A stretch of 64,000 bases of DNA from Nocardioides allogilvus (GTDB lineage: Bacteria; Actinomycetota; Actinomycetes; Propionibacteriales; Nocardioidaceae). Position 1 is the first letter of the stretch, and each line of letters opens with the position of its first letter. The DNA is taken from positions 291,233-355,232 of the forward strand of contig NZ_PZYX01000003.1 of assembly GCF_003047285.1 (NCBI RefSeq), in the 5' to 3' direction. The notes beneath the pieces were generated by a model. That model was not told the origin of the DNA. It did no database searches and worked only from the letters and a program-made list of their open reading frames with translations. Shown piece after piece: positions 51,918-60,294 of this stretch. A program made the translations under genes and the position numbers.

Positions 51918-53713
51918 GTGATCACCTGACACCGGCGGTCATGGCCGAGGCGCAGCGACGGCTGGTCGCCAAGGCGCTCTCCGAGTTCGCGCACGAGCGG
52001 CTCCTCACGCCGACCGAGACGCCGGGCGGGTGGCAGGTGGTCGCCGGCGCATCGACGTACGACTTCACGGCCCGCGTGCACGCCCTAGAGCACTGGGTCA
52101 TCGACGCGGCCTCGCTGACGCGCACCGTGCACGGCAAGGCCGCACGGCTGGACGCCCAGGAGCTCGTCGTCGAGTGCAACGACGTGCTCCGGATCCCGGC
52201 CGCGCTGCTGCCGACCTACCTCGAGGAGATCGCGAGCACGCTCGCCTCGTCGGCCTGGAAGCTGGTCCACCACACCACCTCGTCGAGGGACCTCGTGCAC
52301 GCGGACTACCAGCAGGTCGAGGCCGCGATGAGCGAGGGACACCCCGCCTTCGTCGCCAACAACGGGCGGATCGGCTTCTCCGCCGAGGACTTCGCGGCGT
52401 ACGCCCCGGAGACGGGTTCGGACGTGCGGCTGCTCTGGATCGCCGTACGGCGCAGCGAGGCCCACCTCTCGCTCGCGCACGACACCGACGAGCGGGCGCA
52501 CTATGCGGCCGAGCTCGGCGACGACGTCGTCGCGTCGTTCGAGGAGCGGCTGCGCGGGCTGGACCTCGACCCGGCCGACTACCTCTACCTCCCCGTGCAC
52601 CCGTGGCAGTGGACCCACCGGCTCGCGATCACCTTCGCCCCCGACGTCGCCCGGCGGTCGCTGGTGCTGCTCGGCGAGGGGCCCGGCGCGCACCGTGCGC
52701 AGCAGTCGATCAGGACGTTCTTCCCCGTCGAGCACCCGACGCGGTCCTACGTGAAGGTCGCGCTGGCGATCCAGAACATGGGCTTCGTGCGCGGGCTGTC
52801 CCCGGCCTACATGGCGGCCACGCCGGCCATCAACGACTGGGTCGCGGACGTGGTGGACAACGATGAAACCCTTGCTGCATGCGGGTTCTCGGTGCTGCGC
52901 GAGCACGCCGCGATCGGCTGGACGGGCGATGTCTTCCACCGGCTGGCCGACACGTCGCCGTACCGGAAGATGATCGCTGCGCTCTGGCGCGAGAGCCCGG
53001 TGGAGCGGCTCGCGCCGGGGGAGCGGCTGGCGACGATGGCCTCCCTGCTGCACCGCGACCGCGACGGGGTGGCGCTGGCGACCGAGCTGGTGCGCGCCTC
53101 CGGGCTGCCGGCCGAGCAGTGGGTGGCGACCTACCTGCGGGCCTACCTGCGACCGCTCGTGCACTGCCTGCTGGCCTACGACCTCGCGTTCATGCCGCAC
53201 GGCGAGAACCTCGTCATGGTGCTCGACAGGCACGTGCCGACCCGGATGCTGATGAAGGACATCGGCGAGGAGGTCGCGGTGATGGGCGACCTGCCGCTGC
53301 CGCCCGAGGTCGAGCGGATCCGCGCCGACGTGCCGCTCGACGTGCGCGCGCTGGCGATCCACACCGACGTGTTCGACGGGTTCCTGCGCTACCTCGCGGC
53401 GATCCTGGACGAGGACGGCGTGCTGTCCTCCGATGTCTTCTGGGCGCTCGTTGCGGACTGCGTGCTCGACCACGAGCGCACGCATCCGGAGCTGGCCGAT
53501 GCCGCTGCGGCCTACGACCTGCTGCGTCCGACCTTCCGTCACAGCTGCCTGAACCGGCTCCAGCTGCGCAACACGCTGCAGATGGTCGACCTCACCGACC
53601 AGGCCGAGTCGCTGATCTTCGCGGGCGAGCTGGCCAACCCGGTGTCCCACCGCTGGTTGAGCAGGCGCGCCAGCGCCGTGTCGAAACCAAGGCACGCGCT
53701 GGCGGACGCATGA
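51914..53713 (+). CDS. desD: NIS siderophore synthetase (IucA/IucC family)
   Basis: 599-residue ATP-dependent synthetase that joins and cyclises N-hydroxy-N-acyl cadaverine units into a desferrioxamine-type siderophore. ATP-site motifs are SSRDLVHADYQQVEAAMSEGHP, YVKVALAIQNMGFVRGLS, MPHGENLVMVLD and RMLMKDIGEE. The last residues, WLSRRASAVSKPR followed by HALADA, are encoded by the 38-bp repeat and do not belong to the family. The following gene begins at an ATGA overlap. The start ATG at 51914 overlaps the end of the inserted mini-ORF. Confidence 0.9.
   Translation: MSDHLTPAVMAEAQRRLVAKALSEFAHERLLTPTETPGGWQVVAGASTYDFTARVHALEHWVIDAASLTRTVHGKAARLDAQELVVECNDVLRIPAALLPTYLEEIASTLASSAWKLVHHTTSSRDLVHADYQQVEAAMSEGHPAFVANNGRIGFSAEDFAAYAPETGSDVRLLWIAVRRSEAHLSLAHDTDERAHYAAELGDDVVASFEERLRGLDLDPADYLYLPVHPWQWTHRLAITFAPDVARRSLVLLGEGPGAHRAQQSIRTFFPVEHPTRSYVKVALAIQNMGFVRGLSPAYMAATPAINDWVADVVDNDETLAACGFSVLREHAAIGWTGDVFHRLADTSPYRKMIAALWRESPVERLAPGERLATMASLLHRDRDGVALATELVRASGLPAEQWVATYLRAYLRPLVHCLLAYDLAFMPHGENLVMVLDRHVPTRMLMKDIGEEVAVMGDLPLPPEVERIRADVPLDVRALAIHTDVFDGFLRYLAAILDEDGVLSSDVFWALVADCVLDHERTHPELADAAAAYDLLRPTFRHSCLNRLQLRNTLQMVDLTDQAESLIFAGELANPVSHRWLSRRASAVSKPRHALADA
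53651..53688 (+). repeat. 38-bp dispersed repeat, copy 3 (3' end of desD)
   Basis: No mismatch to 29167-29204. It is read through in frame and forms the C-terminal tail of the siderophore synthetase, without disrupting the overlap with the next gene. Confidence 0.9.
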
Positions 53714-55608
53714 CGATCCGCCGCGACTCCTTCGGCGTGCCGCACGTGAGCGGCGCGGACGTGCTCGACCTGGCCTTCGAGCAGGGCCGGGCGACGGCGA
53801 CCGATCGCCGTTGGCAGCTGGAGATCGAGCGGCTGCGCGGCGAGGGGCGGACGGCGTCGCTGGTCGGGTCCGGAGGTGTCGAGTGGGACACCTTCGCCCG
53901 CCGGGCCCGGATCGCGGAGACCGCGCAGCAGGCGTTCGCGGCGGCAGATCCGGAGACGCAGGCGTTCGTGAGTGCGTACGTCGACGGCGTGCGCGCGGCA
54001 CTGCCGAGCGCGCCGTGCGCCGAGCTCGAGCAGCTCGGCCCGGCTCCCGGGGAGTGGCAGCCGTGGACGCCGATGGCGATCTTCCTCGTGCAGCACGTCC
54101 TCTTCGGCGCGGTCGGTCACGACCTGTGGCGCCGTCGGGTGCGAGGGGTGATGCCCGAAGCGGTTGGCATCCTCCTCGGCCACGACCCCAACGCCGGCGG
54201 CAGCAACGCCTTCGTGATCGGCGGCGCGCTCACGGCGAGCGGGTTCCCGATCATCGGCGGCGACCCCCACCGGCTGTTCGAGTCGCCCAACGTCTACGCC
54301 CAGGTGCGCCTCTCGTGCCCCGACTTCGACGTCGTCGGGCTGACGTTCCCCGGGGTGCCCGGGGTGCAGCACTTCGGGCACGCGGGCGACGTCGCGTGGG
54401 CGGTCACCAACGCGATGGCCGACCAGCAGGCGCTGGTCGAGGTGCCGGTGTCGTCCTGCACGTCCACCTCGACCGTGATCGAGGTCCGGGACGCGGCTCC
54501 GGTGACCGTCGACCTGCTCTCCTCGGACACCGGGCCGGCGCTGCTCGTCGACGGTGACGTCGCGCTGTGCCTGGCCGGTCCGTCGTACGCCGAAGGCTCG
54601 ATGCTCGACGCGGTCCTGCCGCTGCTCCGGTCCCGGTCGGTCGACGACGTCGACACCGCGCTGGAGCGCTGGGTCGAGCCGGTCAACAACGTGCTCGTCG
54701 CGGACCGTGCCGGGCGCACGCTGCACCGGGTCGCCGGCCAGCTGCCGGTCCCGCTCCCGCGGGTAGCCGGGTCGCCGGACGGGGTGCTGGTGTCGGCCAA
54801 CGACCGGGTGAACGCCGACTTCGACGTGCTCGGAGACCGGTTCGCCCCGCCCCACCGAGCGTCCCGCCTGCGGTCGCTCCTGGAGGCACCCGCCGCCTGG
54901 ACCTCGGCTGCCGTCGCTGCGGTGCTCGGCGACGTGCACCTCGACCACGACCTGCTGCTGACGCGCATCGCCGCCCTGGACACCCTCTCCGAGCGGGCCG
55001 GGGCGAACCGGTCCGTCCTGCTCGGCTGGGACCGGAGCTTCGGTGCGACGTCCACCGCTGCCGCGCTCTACGCCCAGGTGCGCGACCGGCTGGTCCTGGC
55101 CATCGCCGAGTCCGAGCCGCTCGCCTCGCTGGCCGACGCAGCGGCGTACGGCGAGATGTGGGTGCCGTGGCTGTGGCTGCCCGGTCGCGTCGCCTCCACG
55201 CTCGAGCGCTGGCTCACGGTCGACAGGCCGCTCGGCATCGACATCGAAGCACTGATCGCCTCCGCGCTGGACGTCGAGCCGGCGAGCGCGACCTGGGGCG
55301 AGCGGCACCGCTTCGCGCCGCTGCACGCCCTGACCGACCTCGGGGTGACGCATCCCTTCGACCCGCCCGTTGCCGGTCGAGGGCTGGCCGGTGACACCGA
55401 CTGCGTCGCTGCGACCGGCTCGATCCCGGGCCTGCCCGTGAGCGTGTCCGGACCGGTCGCGCGCTACGTCTGGGACCTCGGCGAGCGCCGCGAGAGCCGA
55501 TGGGCCGTGCCGCTCGGAACCGCCGGGGACCCCCGGAGCCCACACCACGAGGACCAGTTCGAAGCCTGGTCCAGCTGCCGGTTGATCCCGGTCGAGGAGA
55601 TGTCATGA
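53710..55608 (+). CDS. Penicillin acylase family Ntn-hydrolase in the siderophore operon
   Basis: 632 residues of the penicillin amidase/acyl-homoserine-lactone acylase family. MTIRRDSFGVPHVSGADVLDLAFEQGRATATDR is the alpha-chain start. The nucleophile of the beta chain is probably Ser165 in NAGGSNAFVIGG, where self-cleavage would occur. Later blocks are GVPGVQHFGHAGDVAWAVTNAMADQ and PVNNVLVAD. There is no signal peptide, unlike the secreted penicillin acylases, so it acts in the cytoplasm. The ATG overlaps the synthetase stop. A penicillin-amidase-like gene (desG) in some Streptomyces clusters has been linked to aryl-capped desferrioxamines. Confidence 0.83.
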   Translation: MTIRRDSFGVPHVSGADVLDLAFEQGRATATDRRWQLEIERLRGEGRTASLVGSGGVEWDTFARRARIAETAQQAFAAADPETQAFVSAYVDGVRAALPSAPCAELEQLGPAPGEWQPWTPMAIFLVQHVLFGAVGHDLWRRRVRGVMPEAVGILLGHDPNAGGSNAFVIGGALTASGFPIIGGDPHRLFESPNVYAQVRLSCPDFDVVGLTFPGVPGVQHFGHAGDVAWAVTNAMADQQALVEVPVSSCTSTSTVIEVRDAAPVTVDLLSSDTGPALLVDGDVALCLAGPSYAEGSMLDAVLPLLRSRSVDDVDTALERWVEPVNNVLVADRAGRTLHRVAGQLPVPLPRVAGSPDGVLVSANDRVNADFDVLGDRFAPPHRASRLRSLLEAPAAWTSAAVAAVLGDVHLDHDLLLTRIAALDTLSERAGANRSVLLGWDRSFGATSTAAALYAQVRDRLVLAIAESEPLASLADAAAYGEMWVPWLWLPGRVASTLERWLTVDRPLGIDIEALIASALDVEPASATWGERHRFAPLHALTDLGVTHPFDPPVAGRGLAGDTDCVAATGSIPGLPVSVSGPVARYVWDLGERRESRWAVPLGTAGDPRSPHHEDQFEAWSSCRLIPVEEMS

Positions 55609-56117
55609 CGATCGCCTTCCGCCCCGTCGCCCCGCGGATCGACGCGGCCCTGATCCATGCGTGGGTCACCGAGCCGCGAGCGCGCTTCTGGGGCATGCTC
55701 GACCGCGACCTGGACGAGGTCCGCGACATCTACACCTGGATCGTCGAGCAGCCACACCTCACCGCCTCGATCGCCTCGGTCGACGACGTGCCGGTCGCGC
55801 TGCTGCAGACCTACGACCCGTTCGTCGACGAGATCGGCGACTTCTACGACCGCCGCCCCGGCGACCTCGGCCTGCACCTCTTCCTCGCCGACGAGCCCGC
55901 CCGCGCCGGCCACACGACGACGGTGGTCACCACCGCGGTGCGCTCGCTGCTCGCCCGGCCCGGCGTCGAGCGGATCGTGCTCGAGCCCGACGCGGCCAAC
56001 GAGCGGTCCATCGCCCTGCTCATCCGGCTCGGTGCCGCTCTCGGGCCGGTCGTCGAGCTGCCCGGGAAGACGGCCCAGTTCGTGTTCCTCGACGAGGCGA
56101 ACCTCGTCTCCCCCTGA
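55605..56117 (+). CDS. Second GNAT acyltransferase of the siderophore operon
   Basis: 170 residues, same layout as desC: WVTEPRARFWGMLDRDLDEV, VALLQTYDPFVDEIGDFYDRRPGDLGLHLFLA and RIVLEPDAANERSIALLIRLGA. It is coupled to the penicillin acylase by ATGA. It probably acylates N-hydroxycadaverine with a different acyl group from desC. It is the last gene of the operon and is convergent with the PucR regulator. Confidence 0.85.
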   Translation: MTIAFRPVAPRIDAALIHAWVTEPRARFWGMLDRDLDEVRDIYTWIVEQPHLTASIASVDDVPVALLQTYDPFVDEIGDFYDRRPGDLGLHLFLADEPARAGHTTTVVTTAVRSLLARPGVERIVLEPDAANERSIALLIRLGAALGPVVELPGKTAQFVFLDEANLVSP

Positions 56118-56161
56118 CCGCCACCGCGCGGGCGCCACGGTGCACGCCCCATTCGGCGAGG

Positions 56162-57343
56162 TCACGCCAGGGCCAGCGTCGCCTCGAGCACGAACTGGGG
56201 GTCCTCGAGCCGGTCGCCGTACAGCTCGCGCAGCTGCTGGACGCGATAGCGCACGGTCTGCGGGTGCACGAAGAGCTCCGCCGCGACCGCGTCGCGCCGG
56301 CCTTGGTTGAGCACCCAGGACCGCAGGGTCTCGGTGAGCTTCTCGATCGTCGAGGGCCGCTGTCCGGCGAGCGGGGCGAGGACCTGGACGCGGAGGGCGG
56401 TGCGGGTGTCGCTCTCCGCGGCGAGGACCAGCGCGGCCAGGTGGGCGTTGGTGTCGACGAGGCCGGACAGGCCGAGGTCGAAGGCGCGCGCAGCCAGCTG
56501 GTGCGAACGAGCGGCCTCGAGCCACGGCACCGACGGCCCGACGACACTGCTGGTGCTGCGGAGGGCGCGCAGGAGCCCGGCCCGCGCCGCCGCAGAACCG
56601 GTGGAGGGCACGAGCAACAGTGCCCAGCCGTCCGGGATGCCCGGCAGGTCCTCGACGGGCTGGAGGGTGTCGGCGTCGATCAGCGTGGAGGCGTGGGCGG
56701 CCTGCGACTCCGGGAGGAGTACGGCGACCAGCTCGACCGGCGGCGCCCAGCCCGCCCGCTCGGCGGCCGCGACGACGGAGTCGGCCGAGGCGCCCGTGAC
56801 GAGCGCGCGCGCGAGGCGTTCGAGGTTGCGCTGGCGCAGGCGACCGGTGCTCTCCAGCTCGTCGGTGTGCCCGGCCGCGCTCGCGGCGGACAACTCGTCG
56901 ATGTAGGCGAAGACGAGCTCGGCGAAGCGCGACATCTGCCCCGCATCGATGCCGGCCCCGACGGCGGTGCGCGACATGTCGCGCCACGAGACCCGGGCGC
57001 CGATGCGGTAGGCCGCCAGCAGCGCCTCCATCGTCCGGCCGTTGCGTGCCTCGCCGCGGCCGAGCTGGTAGGCCCCCTCCAGGGCGGGTGCCATCGGCAG
57101 GCTCTCGCCCTCTCGCTTGGCCAGCGTCAGGAAGCCGCCCAGCGCGAGCTGCACGGCGTTGCGGATCGTGGCGCCCATCGGGCCGCTCAGTGCCCCGGCA
57201 TAGCTCGGGACCTCGTCGATGATCGCTGCGACGGCGCGTTCGGCGACCACCGCGAGCTGGCCGCGGAGCACGTCCACGACCGCCTCGTCGAGACCCACCA
57301 CCGTGCGTTGTTGTGTGGTGCCGCGCACAACCCGACGTGCCAT
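56162..57343 (-). CDS. PucR-family transcriptional regulator
   Basis: 393 residues. The C-terminal helix-turn-helix is SWVLNQGRRDAVAAELFVHPQTVRYRVQQLRELYG. The N-terminal part contains a RsbT co-antagonist-like segment (GRTMEALLAAYRIGARVSWRDM), as in CdaR/PucR-type regulators. The ATG at 57343 is preceded by GGAGG at about 11 bases; an upstream extension of 100 residues is antisense to the desaturase promoter region and is rejected. It is divergent from the ferredoxin reductase/desaturase pair, with a perfect palindrome between them, so it is the likely regulator of that operon. Confidence 0.85.
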   Translation of the reverse strand: MARRVVRGTTQQRTVVGLDEAVVDVLRGQLAVVAERAVAAIIDEVPSYAGALSGPMGATIRNAVQLALGGFLTLAKREGESLPMAPALEGAYQLGRGEARNGRTMEALLAAYRIGARVSWRDMSRTAVGAGIDAGQMSRFAELVFAYIDELSAASAAGHTDELESTGRLRQRNLERLARALVTGASADSVVAAAERAGWAPPVELVAVLLPESQAAHASTLIDADTLQPVEDLPGIPDGWALLLVPSTGSAAARAGLLRALRSTSSVVGPSVPWLEAARSHQLAARAFDLGLSGLVDTNAHLAALVLAAESDTRTALRVQVLAPLAGQRPSTIEKLTETLRSWVLNQGRRDAVAAELFVHPQTVRYRVQQLRELYGDRLEDPQFVLEATLALA

Positions 57344-57359
57344 TGTGGTCAAACCTCCG

Positions 57360-57384
57360 ACTCTTGTTCGATCTGAACAAGAGT
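57360..57384. promoter_or_regulatory. Perfect 10-bp inverted repeat, probable operator
   Basis: ACTCTTGTTC, a 5-base centre (GATCT), then GAACAAGAGT, in the 103-bp gap between the PucR-type gene and the ferredoxin reductase. It is AT-rich in a GC-rich genome and about 60 bases upstream of the reductase start. It is a good candidate for the binding site of the adjacent regulator. Confidence 0.65.
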
Positions 57385-57446
57385 GTAGCCGTGATTCACG
57401 TGCACAGGGCAGGAACTTCGACGCCGCGACGGGCACTGTTGGACAC

Positions 57447-58580
57447 ATGAGCCCCTCACTGATGACCGGGAGCAGCGCCACCTCGCTGCGCTCGCGCCTG
57501 ACGCGCCTGGCTGAGTCGGCCACGACGCCGCTCGTGCCCGCCGACTTCCTCGACCTCTTCGCACCGCTGCGCGCCGGCGCCGACCTCCGCGGCCGGATCG
57601 AGCAGATCACCGCCGAGACCCCCGACGCCGCCACCATCGTCATCCGCCCGGGCGCCGACTGGGCGGGTCACAAGCCCGGCCAGTACCTCCGCATCGGCAT
57701 CGACGTCAACGGCGTCCGCCAGTGGCGCGCCTACTCGCTGACCCACGGCCCCCGCGCCGACGGTCGCATCTCCATCACCGTCAAGGCCGTGCCCGACGGC
57801 ATGGTCAGCAACCACCTCGTGCACGAGGCCGTGCCCGGCACGCTGGTCCACCTCGAGCAGGCGGCCGGCGAGTTCGTGCTCAACTCCGACCACGACAAAC
57901 TGCTCTTCGTCACGGCCGGCTCGGGCATCACGCCGGTCATCGGGATGCTGCGCAACCTCTTCCCGAGCACCGACACGGGCGTCCTCAAGCTCGACCGCAG
58001 CAAGGACCTCGACATCGTCGTCGTCCACGTCGCGCCCAGCGAGCCCGACTCGATCTTCCTGCGCGACCTGCAGGCGCTCGACGCCTCGGGCGCGATCCGC
58101 CTGGTCGCGCGGTACGACGACGTGCACGGCGTCCTCAAGGTCGACGACCTCACCGACCTGGTCGCCGACCTCGCCGACCGCCGCACCCTCGCGTGCGGCC
58201 CGGCCGGACTCCTCGACGCGCTCGGCGCCCACCACGAGGCGGCCGGGCTGGAGCTCGTCACCGAGCAGTTCCGCACCGCCCGCGTCGAGCCCGGCGAGGG
58301 CGGCTCCATCTCCTTCGCCAACGGCACCACCGTCGAGCTCGACGGCGCCACCTCGATCCTGGACGGGGCCGAGGAGGCCGGCGTCCTGATGCCCAGCGGC
58401 TGCCGGATGGGCATCTGCATGGGCTGCGTGCTGCCGATGACCCAGGGCTCGGTGCGAGACCTGCGGAACGGCCAGATCACCACGGCCGTCCCCGGCGAGA
58501 CCGGCCCCGGCGCCACCGGCGCCGTCAAGATCCAGACCTGCATCAGCGCCGCCGCCGGCGCCTGCGACCTCGACCACTGA
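57447..58580 (+). CDS. Ferredoxin reductase partner of fatty-acid desaturase
   Basis: 377 residues. The FAD-binding segment QWRAYSLTHGP (about residue 92), the NAD(P)H segment LLFVTAGSGITPVIGML and a C-terminal plant-type [2Fe-2S] domain with GCRMGICMGCVLPMTQG (about residue 319) plus a later Cys are present. The chain delivers electrons from NAD(P)H to the desaturase encoded next, as M. tuberculosis Rv3230c does for DesA3. The start is the ATG at 57447. The N-terminal 45 residues are less conserved. Confidence 0.88.
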   Translation: MSPSLMTGSSATSLRSRLTRLAESATTPLVPADFLDLFAPLRAGADLRGRIEQITAETPDAATIVIRPGADWAGHKPGQYLRIGIDVNGVRQWRAYSLTHGPRADGRISITVKAVPDGMVSNHLVHEAVPGTLVHLEQAAGEFVLNSDHDKLLFVTAGSGITPVIGMLRNLFPSTDTGVLKLDRSKDLDIVVVHVAPSEPDSIFLRDLQALDASGAIRLVARYDDVHGVLKVDDLTDLVADLADRRTLACGPAGLLDALGAHHEAAGLELVTEQFRTARVEPGEGGSISFANGTTVELDGATSILDGAEEAGVLMPSGCRMGICMGCVLPMTQGSVRDLRNGQITTAVPGETGPGATGAVKIQTCISAAAGACDLDH

Positions 58581-58593
58581 CCCCACCCCCTCA

Positions 58594-58628
58594 GGTTTCG
58601 TGACGGTCGCTGCGCGACCTCCTCAACC
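58594..58628 (-). repeat. Diverged copy of the dispersed repeat family
   Basis: Shares GGTTTCG, the GACGG core region, and CTCAACC at the ends with the 38-bp repeat read in reverse, but the central hairpin is GGTCGC-TGC-GCGACC. It sits between the reductase stop and the desaturase ribosome-binding site, the same kind of position as copy 1. Confidence 0.7.
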
Positions 58629-58647
58629 GCCGGAAGGACTGATCCAC

Positions 58648-59880
58648 ATGACCACGATCCAGAAGCAGGCCCAGAGCCCCATCGCCCACCTCACGCCCGA
58701 GGACATCGAGCAGATCGGCGTCGAGCTCGACGCGATCCGCCAGTCGGTCCTCGACTCCCGTGGAGCCGACGACGCCGCCTACATCCGCAAGGTCATCAAG
58801 GTGCAGCGCTCGCTCGAGCTCGGCTCCCGCGCCGTGCTGCTGGCCAGCATCTTCCCGCCGGCGTGGGTCGTCGGCACCGCCGGCCTGAGCGTCGCCAAGA
58901 TCCTCGAGAACATGGAGATCGGCCACAACATCCTGCACGGCCAGTGGGACTGGATGCGCGACCCGAAGATCCACTCGACGACCTGGGAGTGGGACATGGC
59001 GACGCCGGCCCGCGCCTGGCAGCACTCGCACAACGAGCTGCACCACACCTACACCAACGTGATCGGCAAGGACAACGACCTCGGCTACGGCATCATGCGC
59101 GTCGACGAGGACCAGCGCTGGCACCCGTTCTTCCTGGCGCAGCCGCTGTGGAACTTCATCAACGCCTGCTTCTTCGAGTACGGCATCGCGGCCTACGACC
59201 TCGAGCTCGGCCGCCACCTCCGCGTCCCCAAGGACAAGCGCAGCCCGCAGTTCAAGGCCGAGGTGCGCGCCGTGCTCAAGAAGATCCGCGCGCAGGCGAC
59301 CAAGGACTACCTCGTCCACCCCGCCCTCTCGATCCCGACCGGCTCGTTCCTGCCCACGCTGGCGGCGAACTTCACGGCCAACGTGGTCCGCAACCTGTGG
59401 AGCCACTCGGTCATCATGTGCGGCCACTTCCCCGAGGGCGTCGAGACCTTCGAGAAGGCCTCGATCGACGGCGAGACCCACGGCGAGTGGTACGTCCGCC
59501 AGATGCTCGGCTCGGCCAACATCTCGGGTTCGAAGGCCATGCACATGATGACCGGCAACCTGTCGTTCCAGATCGAGCACCACCTCTTCCCCGACCTCAA
59601 CAGCAACCGCTACGCCGAGATCGCGCCGCAGGTCCAGGCCCTCTTCGAGAAGTACGGCCTCACCTACACGACCGGCTCGCTGCCCAAGCAGGTCTACTCG
59701 GCCTGGCACAAGGTCGTGCGCCTCTCGCTGCCCAACGGCTGGCTGGCCACGACGACCAAGAAGAACCTGCCCTCGCAGGTCGCGCTGCTCTACAAGATGA
59801 GCAAGGGCGGCCCGAAGGTCCGCCGCGCCGCACAGGCTCGCCTGGACCAGGTCGCCCGTCGACAGGACCTCGCTGCCTGA
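58648..59880 (+). CDS. Membrane fatty-acid (acyl-CoA delta-9) desaturase
   Basis: 410-residue di-iron desaturase. The histidine boxes are HNILHGQW (about residue 92), HSHNELHHTYTN (about 126) and QIEHHLFPDLN (about 310). The order and spacing fit DesA3-type stearoyl-CoA desaturases, and the N- and C-termini are soluble. The ATG at 58648 has GGAAGGA upstream, just after the repeat. A GTG inside the repeat that opens a longer frame is rejected. It is co-transcribed with the reductase and would control membrane unsaturation. Confidence 0.9.
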   Translation: MTTIQKQAQSPIAHLTPEDIEQIGVELDAIRQSVLDSRGADDAAYIRKVIKVQRSLELGSRAVLLASIFPPAWVVGTAGLSVAKILENMEIGHNILHGQWDWMRDPKIHSTTWEWDMATPARAWQHSHNELHHTYTNVIGKDNDLGYGIMRVDEDQRWHPFFLAQPLWNFINACFFEYGIAAYDLELGRHLRVPKDKRSPQFKAEVRAVLKKIRAQATKDYLVHPALSIPTGSFLPTLAANFTANVVRNLWSHSVIMCGHFPEGVETFEKASIDGETHGEWYVRQMLGSANISGSKAMHMMTGNLSFQIEHHLFPDLNSNRYAEIAPQVQALFEKYGLTYTTGSLPKQVYSAWHKVVRLSLPNGWLATTTKKNLPSQVALLYKMSKGGPKVRRAAQARLDQVARRQDLAA

Positions 59881-59984
59881 TCCCTGCGCGTTGATCCCCA
59901 ACCTGGGCGATGTCCGCATCCTCCGTTCGAGGGACCGTTGGCTCGGCAACGGCAGAGGACTCGGGTCAGGCGAGAGGGGCAGGG

Positions 59985-60233
59985 ATGAAGTGGCACAAGT
60001 CCGAGGAGATCATCGACATCACGCACCGGCTGCGGCACATCGAGGAGCTGCGGGTGCCTGACCTGGTGGGACCGCGCGAGCCGGTCGAGCAGGGCGTCGA
60101 GGAGCTGCCGCCGCTGCTGGACGTCGAGCGGCACCAGGGCCGGATGTACGTCGCCGGGCACGAGCCGCACTTCCGCACCGTGACACTCCTGCAGCCCGTC
60201 CGGCCCCGCACCCCCGGCGACGACCGGGCCTGA
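59985..60233 (+). CDS. Small conserved-looking protein of unknown function
   Basis: 82 residues, starting MKWHKSEEIIDITHRLRHIEEL, with GAGAGGGGCAGGG just upstream as ribosome-binding site. The chain is mostly charged helical text, with no membrane segment or motif. The codon pattern fits a real gene. Its neighbours give no clue to its role. Confidence 0.55.
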   Translation: MKWHKSEEIIDITHRLRHIEELRVPDLVGPREPVEQGVEELPPLLDVERHQGRMYVAGHEPHFRTVTLLQPVRPRTPGDDRA

Positions 60234-60281
60234 GCGCCCGCCCTGCCGGCAGGGGTGCGCTGGGCGGGGCCGGCGAGGCCC

Positions 60282-60287
60282 TAGCCT
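60282..60287 (+). promoter_or_regulatory. -10 element of leaderless propeller-protein gene
   Basis: TAGCCT, then seven bases, then the GTG at 60295. Confidence 0.4.
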
Positions 60288-60294
60288 TGCCCGG

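Noticed and set aside
58600..58647. Longer desaturase start at a GTG inside the repeat
   Set aside because: It would translate the repeat; the ATG at 58648 has a proper ribosome-binding site and a family-like N-terminus.
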